From: Azoarcus sp. KH32C
GTDB lineage: Bacteria > Pseudomonadota > Gammaproteobacteria > Burkholderiales > Rhodocyclaceae
Assembly: GCF_000349945.1 (NCBI RefSeq)
Contig: NC_020516.1
Location: 2,666,001 to 2,730,000, forward strand
Direction: 5' to 3'
DNA: 64,000 nt
Shown here piece after piece: positions 54,040 to 60,810 of this stretch. The notes beneath the pieces are model-generated. The model made no database searches. It was not told the DNA's origin and saw only the letters and a program-made list of their open reading frames with translations. How positions within the stretch are numbered: the first letter of the stretch is position 1; each line of letters starts with the position of its first letter. The translations under genes were made by a program, and so were the position numbers.

Positions 54040-55197
54040 TTAGCTCAGAACCGCCGGCATGCGCGTGGTGAGTGCCTGTTTGCGGGCGGTGGCGGTGCCG
54101 AGTAGCGCGAAGCCGAGCGAAGTCTCATCGTCTCCCACGTATATGGCCTCGATGCCACCGCCGTCGTCCGTTGCCCCGATCTGCCAGCTTCCTTGCGCAT
54201 TGGGTGCCGGGGGGCAGACGACGGTCGGGCAGGCCGGCGTCTTTACGACGACCGGCATCGGCGGGTAGGTGAGCGGAGTCGGTTTACCGGCAAGCGTGGC
54301 CGCGAGGGCGCGGGCCTGGTTCATGATCGGCATCACGAAGGGGAGCACGAGACCTTCGACTTCCGCGCAATCGCCCAGCGCGTAAATGTGCGAGACCGTG
54401 GTTTCGAGCATGCGGTTGATGACGATTCCCCGGTTCGTGACCAGGCCGGCCGCTTTTGCGAGCTCGGTGCGAGGACGCAGGCCGACCGCGGAGAGGACGA
54501 GATCCGTCTCGAGCACTTCGCCGTCGGCAAGGGTGACGCGATATTTCGTGCCGGCACGTTCGACCGAGGTCGCCGAGTTCCCCATGCGGAAGGCGACCCC
54601 GGCGGCCTCGAGCCGCGCCCGCATCCATTGTCCAGCCTGCGGGGGCAGGAGCCGCCCGAGTGGCTGGTCGGCGATGTCGATCACTGTGGGTACGACGTTC
54701 CGTGCAAGGAGGTCGTTCGCGAACTCGCAGCCGATGAGACCGGCGCCGAGCACGACCATGCGCTCCACGCCCTCGAGGCGCTCGGCGAAGCGTGCGAAGT
54801 CGTCGAGATCGTTCACGGAAAGGATGTCGGCTGCGCCATCGCCTGCAATCGGCAAACGGATCGGATCCGCGCCAAGCCCGAGGACGAGATCGCGATACGC
54901 GATCCTGTTGCCGTCCGCGAGGACGAGCTCCTGCGCAGCCGTTTCGATCCCGGCGATCGTGGCGCGCGGACGGATATCCGCATGCAGTTCTTCGGCGATG
55001 CGCGCTGCCGGTTTCATGACCAATGTGGCGGCGGTCTTGTGGCCGGAGAACGCGTTCGACAGCATCGGCTTGGAGTAGAAATCTGCCGCGTCGCGGCTGA
55101 AGACGACGAGGGGGGTGTCGCGGTCGTGCTTGCGGAACTCGCGTGCGAAGGTGTAGCCGGCAAGACCGCTGCCCACGATGACGATCGGCGGATTCAT
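54040..55197 (-). CDS. Rubredoxin--NAD+ reductase
   Basis: A 385-residue FAD/NAD flavoprotein. The FAD site is VGSGLAGYTFAREFR, the NAD site MVVLGAGLIGCEFA, and a second FAD motif is IYALGDCAEVEG. Adjacent rubredoxin and rubrerythrin genes on the same strand indicate that it reduces rubredoxin with NADH. The longer C-terminal domain is typical of AlkT/RubB-like enzymes. It lies 88 bp after the rubredoxin stop. Confidence 0.9.
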   Translation of the reverse strand: MNPPIVIVGSGLAGYTFAREFRKHDRDTPLVVFSRDAADFYSKPMLSNAFSGHKTAATLVMKPAARIAEELHADIRPRATIAGIETAAQELVLADGNRIAYRDLVLGLGADPIRLPIAGDGAADILSVNDLDDFARFAERLEGVERMVVLGAGLIGCEFANDLLARNVVPTVIDIADQPLGRLLPPQAGQWMRARLEAAGVAFRMGNSATSVERAGTKYRVTLADGEVLETDLVLSAVGLRPRTELAKAAGLVTNRGIVINRMLETTVSHIYALGDCAEVEGLVLPFVMPIMNQARALAATLAGKPTPLTYPPMPVVVKTPACPTVVCPPAPNAQGSWQIGATDDGGGIEAIYVGDDETSLGFALLGTATARKQALTTRMPAVLS

Positions 55198-55285
55198 GTG
55201 CGGGTTCTCCCTGTGCGTTATTGGTGTTATTGCGAGGTCTGGGGCTTCGGCAGGGGCTGCGATCGTCTCGCCGCCCCGGGGCCGC

Positions 55286-55450
55286 TCAGATTTCGATCAT
55301 TTCGAAGTCGGCCTTGGCAACGCCGCAGTCCGGGCAGCACCAGTCCGCGGGGATGTCGTCCCAGCGGGTGCCGGCCGCAATGCCTTCGTCCGGCATGCCC
55401 TCGGATTCGTCGTAGATGAAGCCGCACACGATGCACTGATATTTTTTCAT
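55286..55450 (-). CDS. Rubredoxin
   Basis: A 54-residue mononuclear iron electron carrier. Fe ligands are the Cys pairs CIVCG and CCPDCG. The start at 55450 has AAGGAAC upstream; an in-frame ATG at 55468 gives six extra residues. It lies between the reductase and the rubrerythrin gene and likely links them. Confidence 0.96.
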   Translation of the reverse strand: MKKYQCIVCGFIYDESEGMPDEGIAAGTRWDDIPADWCCPDCGVAKADFEMIEI

Positions 55451-55500
55451 GATGTTCCTTTCCGTCATGTCCAGTTTGTCAGGGTTGGGCGAAGGTGCGT

Positions 55501-55986
55501 TCAGGCCGAAATGCGATCGAGCACTTGCCGATAGTGGTTCGCATGGCGCTCTTCCACTTTTGCGAGGGCCGCGAAGCGCTTGGCGGCTCGTTCCAGCACC
55601 GCCTTGAACTGGGCCGCATGTTCCTTCGACTCTTCGATCTGCTCATCGATCTCCTTCACTGCAGCGTCGTTGCCTTCGGCAACCGCAGCGTGGCGGAAGT
55701 TCGGATACATCTCCGTGTACTCGTAGGTTTCGCCTTCGATGGCGAACTGCAGCGCACGGGCGGGACTCATCTTCTCCCTGGGATAAAGCAGGTCGAGGTG
55801 GCCGAACGCGTGCATGACTTCCTGCTCGGCCGTGGCTTCAAAGGCCTTCGCTGTCTCTTCGTCGCCCACTTCGCGGCAGAGTTTCGCGAAGTAACGATAT
55901 TTGATGTGCGCCATCGATTCGCCGGCAAAGGCGGACTCGAGGTTCTTGATGGTGACCGATTCGGGATTGTGGAACGGGGTAGCCAT
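55501..55986 (-). CDS. Rubrerythrin-type diiron protein without fused rubredoxin domain
   Basis: A 161-residue four-helix-bundle protein of the rubrerythrin family. Diiron ligand positions are visible in SAFAGESMAHIKY, TAEQEVMHAFGH, and EGETYEYTEMY, with the C-terminal KVEERHANHY motif. Most rubrerythrins have about 30 further residues with two CXXC pairs; this one ends after the bundle. Hydrogen peroxide reduction is the likely activity, with electrons from the separate rubredoxin. The start at 55986 has CAAGGAGAGG just upstream. Confidence 0.92.
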   Translation of the reverse strand: MATPFHNPESVTIKNLESAFAGESMAHIKYRYFAKLCREVGDEETAKAFEATAEQEVMHAFGHLDLLYPREKMSPARALQFAIEGETYEYTEMYPNFRHAAVAEGNDAAVKEIDEQIEESKEHAAQFKAVLERAAKRFAALAKVEERHANHYRQVLDRISA

Positions 55987-56037
55987 GGTGCCTCTCCTTG
56001 TGCGTGGTGCGTCGATGGAGAGAATGCTACCGAGGCT

Positions 56038-56060
56038 CATTCAATAACTAAAATTGAATG
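56038..56060 (-). promoter_or_regulatory. Palindrome upstream of rubrerythrin
   Basis: Perfect inverted repeat CATTCAAT (56038-56045) and ATTGAATG (56053-56060) with a 7-base spacer. It lies about 50 bp before the rubrerythrin start. It is a candidate operator; the protein that binds it is not known. Confidence 0.55.
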
Positions 56061-56073
56061 AAAGAATGCATGC

Positions 56074-56090
56074 GATAGGTAAGCCCTATC
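56074..56090 (-). promoter_or_regulatory. Possible OxyR half-site
   Basis: ATAG (56075-56078) and CTAT (56086-56089) separated by 7 bases, within the longer inverted repeat GATAGG/CCTATC. This is the half-site of the OxyR motif. The second ATAG-N7-CTAT expected at 7 bases' distance is not visible, so a full OxyR site is not shown. Confidence 0.4.
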
Positions 56091-56161
56091 TTTTCCGCGC
56101 ATCGTGGTCCGAACCGAGCAGCATTGCGCTGCGTCGGCGCGGAGGCGGGTACGAAGGACGG

Positions 56162-56536
56162 CTAGCCGGCGACGGCTGACGCCCGGCCTTGCGTGAGTAG
56201 CGGGTCCTTCAGGAGGGCAGCGACGAGCCGTGTGAGGTTTTCGGCAGGCGTGCTCTCGGGCTTGGTCACGGGGTCGGCAACGACGCGGCCGTCGGCTTGA
56301 TGAAGGTGGTTCGGAAACGTCTTGAGCCCTTCGTGCAAGGGGGCCGTGTCGATCCCGAGTTCCGCGCCCTGGAAGGTCCAGCGCAGGGAATAGGCGTCCG
56401 GCGCGGGGTAGCGGACGGTGAGTTCGGCGCCGTTATCGAGCTGCACGATCAACGCGTCCTGCTTCTGGTGGGTCGCCGACAGATGTGCGCCGAAGGCCGC
56501 CTCGAGGGCGTTGGCAAGTTCGATATGCAGGCTCAT
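56162..56536 (-). CDS. Conserved hypothetical protein downstream of nosL
   Basis: A 124-residue soluble protein without Cys, signal peptide or membrane segment. It has a helical start (SLHIELANALEAAFGAHL) and a beta-rich middle (QKQDALIVQLDNGAELTVRYP). The start at 56536 overlaps the stop of the gene before it (ATGA), and the ribosome site lies in that gene (AGGAGGT). It seems to be the last gene of the nos transcript. No function can be assigned. Confidence 0.7.
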   Translation of the reverse strand: MSLHIELANALEAAFGAHLSATHQKQDALIVQLDNGAELTVRYPAPDAYSLRWTFQGAELGIDTAPLHEGLKTFPNHLHQADGRVVADPVTKPESTPAENLTRLVAALLKDPLLTQGRASAVAG

Positions 56537-56805
56537 GGACGTCCGACCTCCTTGAGGCAATCGGACAGCATCGCGCGGACCGTTTCACGGGTGTCCGCGA
56601 GGACACGGGCACTCAGGTAGTGTTCGTAGGCCGGGTGCTCATCGATCTTCCCGGTGTAGATCTGCTCCATCAGCGCGATTTCGTCGTCCACACCGTATTT
56701 CGCGAGGATCGTGTTCCGGTTCTCGCGCAGCTCGTAGACCAGCCGACTGAGCTTCTCGAGCTCCTGCGCGTCGGTCGGATCCATGTCCTGATAGAAATTT
56801 GCCAT
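56533..56805 (-). CDS. Small conserved hypothetical protein following nosL
   Basis: A 90-residue acidic, helical protein (MANFYQDMDPTDAQELEKL, then VYELRENRNTILAKYG). The chosen ATG lies 10 bp after the nosL stop; a GTG at 56814 is also in frame. It is coupled to the next gene by an ATGA overlap. The presence directly in the nos cluster suggests a link to N2O reductase, but nothing in the sequence shows one. Confidence 0.7.
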   Translation of the reverse strand: MANFYQDMDPTDAQELEKLSRLVYELRENRNTILAKYGVDDEIALMEQIYTGKIDEHPAYEHYLSARVLADTRETVRAMLSDCLKEVGRP

Positions 56806-56814
56806 GATCGTCAC

Positions 56815-57351
56815 TCACATCTTGCTGTCATGCAGGGCGCCGCCGTCGAGAACCGCCATGTCGGGTGTGACGCCCGAGAAGGGGAGCACCTTGCCGCCAT
56901 ATTTCTCGGCGAACTTGCGGGCATCCGCTTCCTGGCCGAAAGAGCCGATGGTCGGCCCCATGGAGCCTTGCCGCGAGCTGCCGATGACGTACCACGCCGT
57001 CTTGGCGTCGATCCACCCGTCCTTGGGCGCGTCCCAGTCCGCCTTGCCCATGTCCTGAACGAAGACGGCCCGGACGGCCCGCACCTGTTCCGGCTTCAGG
57101 TAGATCGCGAAGAGTTCCATCGTGTCGCAGAAGAATTCGGGATCGGGTTTGTCGGCATAAATAATCTGCCCCTTGGGGCCCGGATAATCGCTGAGCAGCA
57201 TGCCGTCCAGCGAGCAGGCGGTGTTTCTGTCGATCTCGACCGCGACGGGCCCGCTCTGGCCCGTACCCGACGGGCCGCAGGCCGACAGGAGCACAGCCGC
57301 GATCAGGCCGACGAGGACGCCGGGCATGCGGCGCGATGTTCGATGAGTCAT
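56815..57351 (-). CDS. nosL: NosL copper-binding lipoprotein
   Basis: A 178-residue lipoprotein. The signal peptide ends in lipobox LLSAC (Cys near residue 23). NosL family blocks GKADWDAPKDGWIDAKTAW and the MGPTIGSFG-type segment are present, and Met residues (DTMEL, SMGP) are candidates for copper binding. It supplies copper for the NosZ CuZ/CuA sites. The start overlaps the nosY stop (ATGA). Confidence 0.9.
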   Translation of the reverse strand: MTHRTSRRMPGVLVGLIAAVLLSACGPSGTGQSGPVAVEIDRNTACSLDGMLLSDYPGPKGQIIYADKPDPEFFCDTMELFAIYLKPEQVRAVRAVFVQDMGKADWDAPKDGWIDAKTAWYVIGSSRQGSMGPTIGSFGQEADARKFAEKYGGKVLPFSGVTPDMAVLDGGALHDSKM

Positions 57352-58163
57352 TTGCGGAATCTCCATGCTGCGATGCCCAGCGGCGCTGCGATCCAGCCGG
57401 CCATGACGATGCCGAGCAGCCAGGGTTCGGCGAGCGCGCGGGGGAAGACGGTCGCGAGTCCGTATAGCGTGCGGACGTCGTCGAGAGAAAAGATGTTGAG
57501 GATGCGGAAGACGTCGGCCGGGTTGAGCAGCAACAGGTAGGGGAAGACCTCGCCGCCGTACTTGCCGCCGGTGACCACGAGGGCGCCGAGCAGGATCAGG
57601 TCGAACACCAGCACGAAGAAGAACCACAGCGCGATCGCGAGTCCCGATGCGCGAGTGCGATCGGCGGCGAACACCGAGGTCATCACCGCGAGACTCAGGA
57701 AGGCGAGTCCCAGCAGTACCGAGCTGATGATGAAGCCGGCATAGTGGAGCAGGGATGCGGCCTCCAACTGCGCCGACAGCACGACGCCGACGAGGCCGAA
57801 TCCGACGATGGTCGAAAACGCCAGCGCGGCGGCGAGCCCAAGATACTTGCCGAGGAGCAGTTCGAAGCGCGTGATGGGCATCGACAGGAGCAGATCGAGC
57901 GAACCGCGCTCCCGTTCGCCGACGACCGCGTCGAAGCCGAGCACCAGCGCGATCAGCGGCACGAGATAGATGACGAGGCTGACGAGGCTCGCGATCGTGA
58001 ATTCGATCGAGCGGAAACCCACGGTGCCTTGCTGGGCGCCGCCGAAGTAGGCGATGACCAGCGCAAACACCGTAAATACGAGAGCCACCGCGAGCACCCA
58101 GCGATTGCGGATGCGGTCGCGGAATTCCTTGCCTGCAATGGTGGCGATCTGTCGCAGTTCCAT
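57348..58163 (-). CDS. nosY: NosY, ABC transporter permease of nitrous oxide reductase maturation
   Basis: A 271-residue membrane protein with six helices, starting MELRQIATIAGKEFRDRIRNRW. The GERERGSLDLLLSMPITRFELLLGKY coupling segment is typical of ABC-2 type permeases. It pairs with NosF and the periplasmic NosD for assembly of the CuZ centre. The start at 58163 is 4 bp after nosF; a longer open frame upstream is not NosY-like. Confidence 0.93.
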   Translation of the reverse strand: MELRQIATIAGKEFRDRIRNRWVLAVALVFTVFALVIAYFGGAQQGTVGFRSIEFTIASLVSLVIYLVPLIALVLGFDAVVGERERGSLDLLLSMPITRFELLLGKYLGLAAALAFSTIVGFGLVGVVLSAQLEAASLLHYAGFIISSVLLGLAFLSLAVMTSVFAADRTRASGLAIALWFFFVLVFDLILLGALVVTGGKYGGEVFPYLLLLNPADVFRILNIFSLDDVRTLYGLATVFPRALAEPWLLGIVMAGWIAAPLGIAAWRFRK

Positions 58164-58167
58164 GGGA

Positions 58168-59079
58168 TCAGTCCGAGAATCCGAAGAACACGTCCTCGAG
58201 CGAGGGCTCGTGCACATGCAGGTCGAGCACTTTCCCGCCCAGCGACGTCAGTGCGTTCATCACCACCATCTTCGAGTCGCGCCGGCATTCGACGGCGACG
58301 TGATCGTCGCGCGCCTCGATGGCGAGCACCGGCAGCCCGCCGAGGACGGCGCGCACCTTCTCGAAATCTTCGTGAGCGAGGCGTACCCGGAACCACAGCG
58401 GAAGATCCATCTGCTCGCGAAGCGCCTGCACGGTGCCGGTCGCCTGGATCTTGCCGCCCGCCATGATCGCGAGGCGGTCGACCCGTTCCTGGATCTCGGC
58501 GAGGATGTGCGAGGTCAGGATCATGGTCACGCCGTCGGCCTTGAGCCCACGCAGGATCACGTAGAACTCGCGGATCGCCTCCGGGTCGAGACCGGTCGTC
58601 GGTTCGTCGAGGAAGAGGATGCGCGGATTGCCAAGGAGCGCCTGGGCGAAGCCGAGGCGCTGGCGCATCCCCTTCGAATACTCGCGGACCCTGCGGCGGG
58701 CCGCCCCGGAGAGTCCGACGCGATCGAGGATCGGTGCGCAGTTTTCCGTAGCGACGCCCTTGAGCTTCGCGAAGAATTCCAGCGTCTCGATGCCCGTGAG
58801 GTTGTCGTACAGCACCACGTTCTCGGGCAGGTAGCCGATCTTTCGGCGCACGGCGCGGAAGTCCCGTCCGGTCACCGCGGCACCATCGATTTCGATCTCG
58901 CCCGAGGTTGCCGGGATCAGTCCGAGCATCATCTTGAAGAGCGTGCTCTTGCCCGCGCCGTTGTGGCCGATCAAGCCGAACACCTCCCCGGGCATCACGG
59001 CGAAGTCGACGCCGTCGACGGCGCGCACGGCGCCGTAGTGCCGGGCGGCTCCGCGTACGGCGATCACGGGTGCGCCCAT
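58168..59079 (-). CDS. nosF: NosF, ATP-binding subunit of the NosDFY complex
   Basis: A 303-residue ABC ATPase. Walker A is GHNGAGKST, the signature is EYSKGMRQRLGFAQALL, Walker B is ILFLDEPTTGLDP, and the H-loop is TSHILAE. It provides energy for the NosD/NosY complex. The start MGAPVIAVRG at 59079 lies just after the nosD stop; an in-frame ATG at 59130 would overlap nosD by 50 bp. Confidence 0.94.
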   Translation of the reverse strand: MGAPVIAVRGAARHYGAVRAVDGVDFAVMPGEVFGLIGHNGAGKSTLFKMMLGLIPATSGEIEIDGAAVTGRDFRAVRRKIGYLPENVVLYDNLTGIETLEFFAKLKGVATENCAPILDRVGLSGAARRRVREYSKGMRQRLGFAQALLGNPRILFLDEPTTGLDPEAIREFYVILRGLKADGVTMILTSHILAEIQERVDRLAIMAGGKIQATGTVQALREQMDLPLWFRVRLAHEDFEKVRAVLGGLPVLAIEARDDHVAVECRRDSKMVVMNALTSLGGKVLDLHVHEPSLEDVFFGFSD

Positions 59080-59080
59080 C

Positions 59081-60358
59081 TCAGCGGGCGCCGGGGAAAT
59101 ACTTGCCAAGCCAGTCTCTCCAGTTGTCATGGGCAGGGCTCATGTTCGGCTTCGAGTCTACGACGCTCGGTGCGCGCAGCAGCGGAAACTGCCGGCCGAC
59201 CAGGCGCAGCGTCTGCACCGCAGGGCTCGCGAGCAGCAGCTTCATCATCGGGTGCTGCCACGACAGGCGGTCGACGAGGTCGTTCGCTTCGTACGGGATG
59301 TCACCCTTGCCGTCGTCGTTGCGATCCCAGCCAAGATAGTTGCTCCAGTAGTTGCCGTCCTTGACGCCCCACAATTCGTCGCGCGCGCCGATATAGCGGA
59401 CCTGTTCGCGATTGCTGATGAAATCGTTGTCCTCGACGGCGTTGTTCTTCGAACCTGCGGATAGGTGCACGCCGACGATGTTGTCGATCACGAGGTTGCC
59501 GCGAAGCGTGTTGTATTCGGCGTCGTAGATGAAGAAGCCGCGGGTGTTGCCGGCAACGATGTTGTTTTCGATGACGGAGTCCTGGATCGTGCGCAGCATG
59601 ATGCCGTGATCCGAGTTGCCCCAGCTGCGGTTGTTGCGGACGATCTGGTTGCGCACTTCCATCAGTGCCAAGCCGCCGCGGTTCAGGTACACCTCGTTGT
59701 CTTCCCACAGGTTGTAGTAGGAATTCATGTAGTGCGTGCCGTAGCGGGAATGGTGCAGGCGATTGCCGCGAAACACGGCATGGTGCGAGACGTCGATGTA
59801 AAGCGCATCGCGCACGAAGCTGACCTGGTTGCCGATGATCTGCGCGCCGGTCGTGTTGTAGAGCTGGATGCCGTTGCCGCGGCTGGCCGAGCGATAGTCG
59901 CGCTTGCCGGTGATGACGTTGTTTTCGATGCGAACGTCCTTCACCTTCTCGATCCAGAGTCCGAACAGGTTGTAGGTGAGATCGCACGCCCGGACTATCG
60001 CGCGGTCGGCGCCAGGCTGGATGTAGACGCCGGCATTCTGCGCCCCGAGATCGTCGCCGGAATTGTTGATGATCAGGCCTTCGACGACGACGTCCGTGCC
60101 GACAATGCGGATCACGTCGCCGTGGCCGTCGCCATCGATGGTCGGCCGGTCGATTCCGCGCAGCGTCAGCGGCTTGTCGATGCGCAAACGCTCGTGATAG
60201 CGCCCGCGGGCGAGCAGGATCGTGTCCCCGGCGGCGGCATGGTCGATCGCCGCCTGGATTGCGTTGCCGGGGGAAAGGCGCCAGATTTCTGCGGCTGCGG
60301 GAGGACTGACGAGCAGCGCCAGGCAGGCAGCCGAAATAAGGCGGGTGACGGCCTTCAT
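59081..60358 (-). CDS. nosD: NosD, periplasmic beta-helix copper maturation protein
   Basis: A 425-residue periplasmic protein with signal peptide (cleavage after AAA, residue 23). The body is a right-handed beta-helix with repeated NxIxGN/NNIVAGN-type turns (CASH/PbH1 repeats). It transfers copper to NosZ in concert with NosF and NosY. The frame is open for more than 200 codons upstream, but the signal peptide at 60358 sets the start. Confidence 0.95.
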   Translation of the reverse strand: MKAVTRLISAACLALLVSPPAAAEIWRLSPGNAIQAAIDHAAAGDTILLARGRYHERLRIDKPLTLRGIDRPTIDGDGHGDVIRIVGTDVVVEGLIINNSGDDLGAQNAGVYIQPGADRAIVRACDLTYNLFGLWIEKVKDVRIENNVITGKRDYRSASRGNGIQLYNTTGAQIIGNQVSFVRDALYIDVSHHAVFRGNRLHHSRYGTHYMNSYYNLWEDNEVYLNRGGLALMEVRNQIVRNNRSWGNSDHGIMLRTIQDSVIENNIVAGNTRGFFIYDAEYNTLRGNLVIDNIVGVHLSAGSKNNAVEDNDFISNREQVRYIGARDELWGVKDGNYWSNYLGWDRNDDGKGDIPYEANDLVDRLSWQHPMMKLLLASPAVQTLRLVGRQFPLLRAPSVVDSKPNMSPAHDNWRDWLGKYFPGAR

Positions 60359-60363
60359 CAAGC

Positions 60364-60792
60364 TCACGGCGTCAGAAGCCCCAGCGACTTCAAGCCGATG
60401 AACAAGGTCGCCCCAATCAGCAGGTTCTTGAAGCCGACGTAGCAGATCATGTCCATCGTGTTTGCGACACGATAACGCCGTCCCCACCACGGGCCATCCT
60501 TCACGTAGGGCTTGGAGCCCAAGCGCACGACGACTTCGAACGCGCTCCAGCCGAACCACCAGCCGATCAAGGCACCGGCCTCCATCTGTCCCATGGCTGC
60601 CAGCACCCACACGACGCTCGCCGCGAGTCCCAAGGCCATGCTTGCGGCCTGCACGGCGCGTTGACGCTGGAAACCATGGTGACTCCATGGCCACAGGTGA
60701 TCCCAAACTTCGGCGGCGACCCAATGCATCGCGCTGCTTGTGGCCGCGTACGGGGGCTCGATGGGGTCGGTCGGCATTGTCGGATTGACCAT
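60364..60792 (-). CDS. Membrane protein of the nos cluster, uncharacterised
   Basis: A 142-residue protein with two to three hydrophobic helices (about residues 48-68, 70-90 and 120-140). Trp is unusually common in the first half (MHWVAAEVWDHLWPWSHHGF). It lacks haem or copper motifs apart from scattered His. GGAG lies about 9 bases before the ATG. It sits between nosR (18 bp after its stop) and nosD (5 bp before). A nos-linked function is inferred from position only. Confidence 0.75.
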   Translation of the reverse strand: MVNPTMPTDPIEPPYAATSSAMHWVAAEVWDHLWPWSHHGFQRQRAVQAASMALGLAASVVWVLAAMGQMEAGALIGWWFGWSAFEVVVRLGSKPYVKDGPWWGRRYRVANTMDMICYVGFKNLLIGATLFIGLKSLGLLTP

Positions 60793-60810
60793 TACAGACT
60801 GCTCCGAAAG

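Noticed and set aside
56038..56060. Fur or FNR box upstream of rubrerythrin
   Set aside because: The palindrome CATTCAAT-N7-ATTGAATG matches neither TTGAT-N4-ATCAA nor the GATAAT-type Fur repeats.
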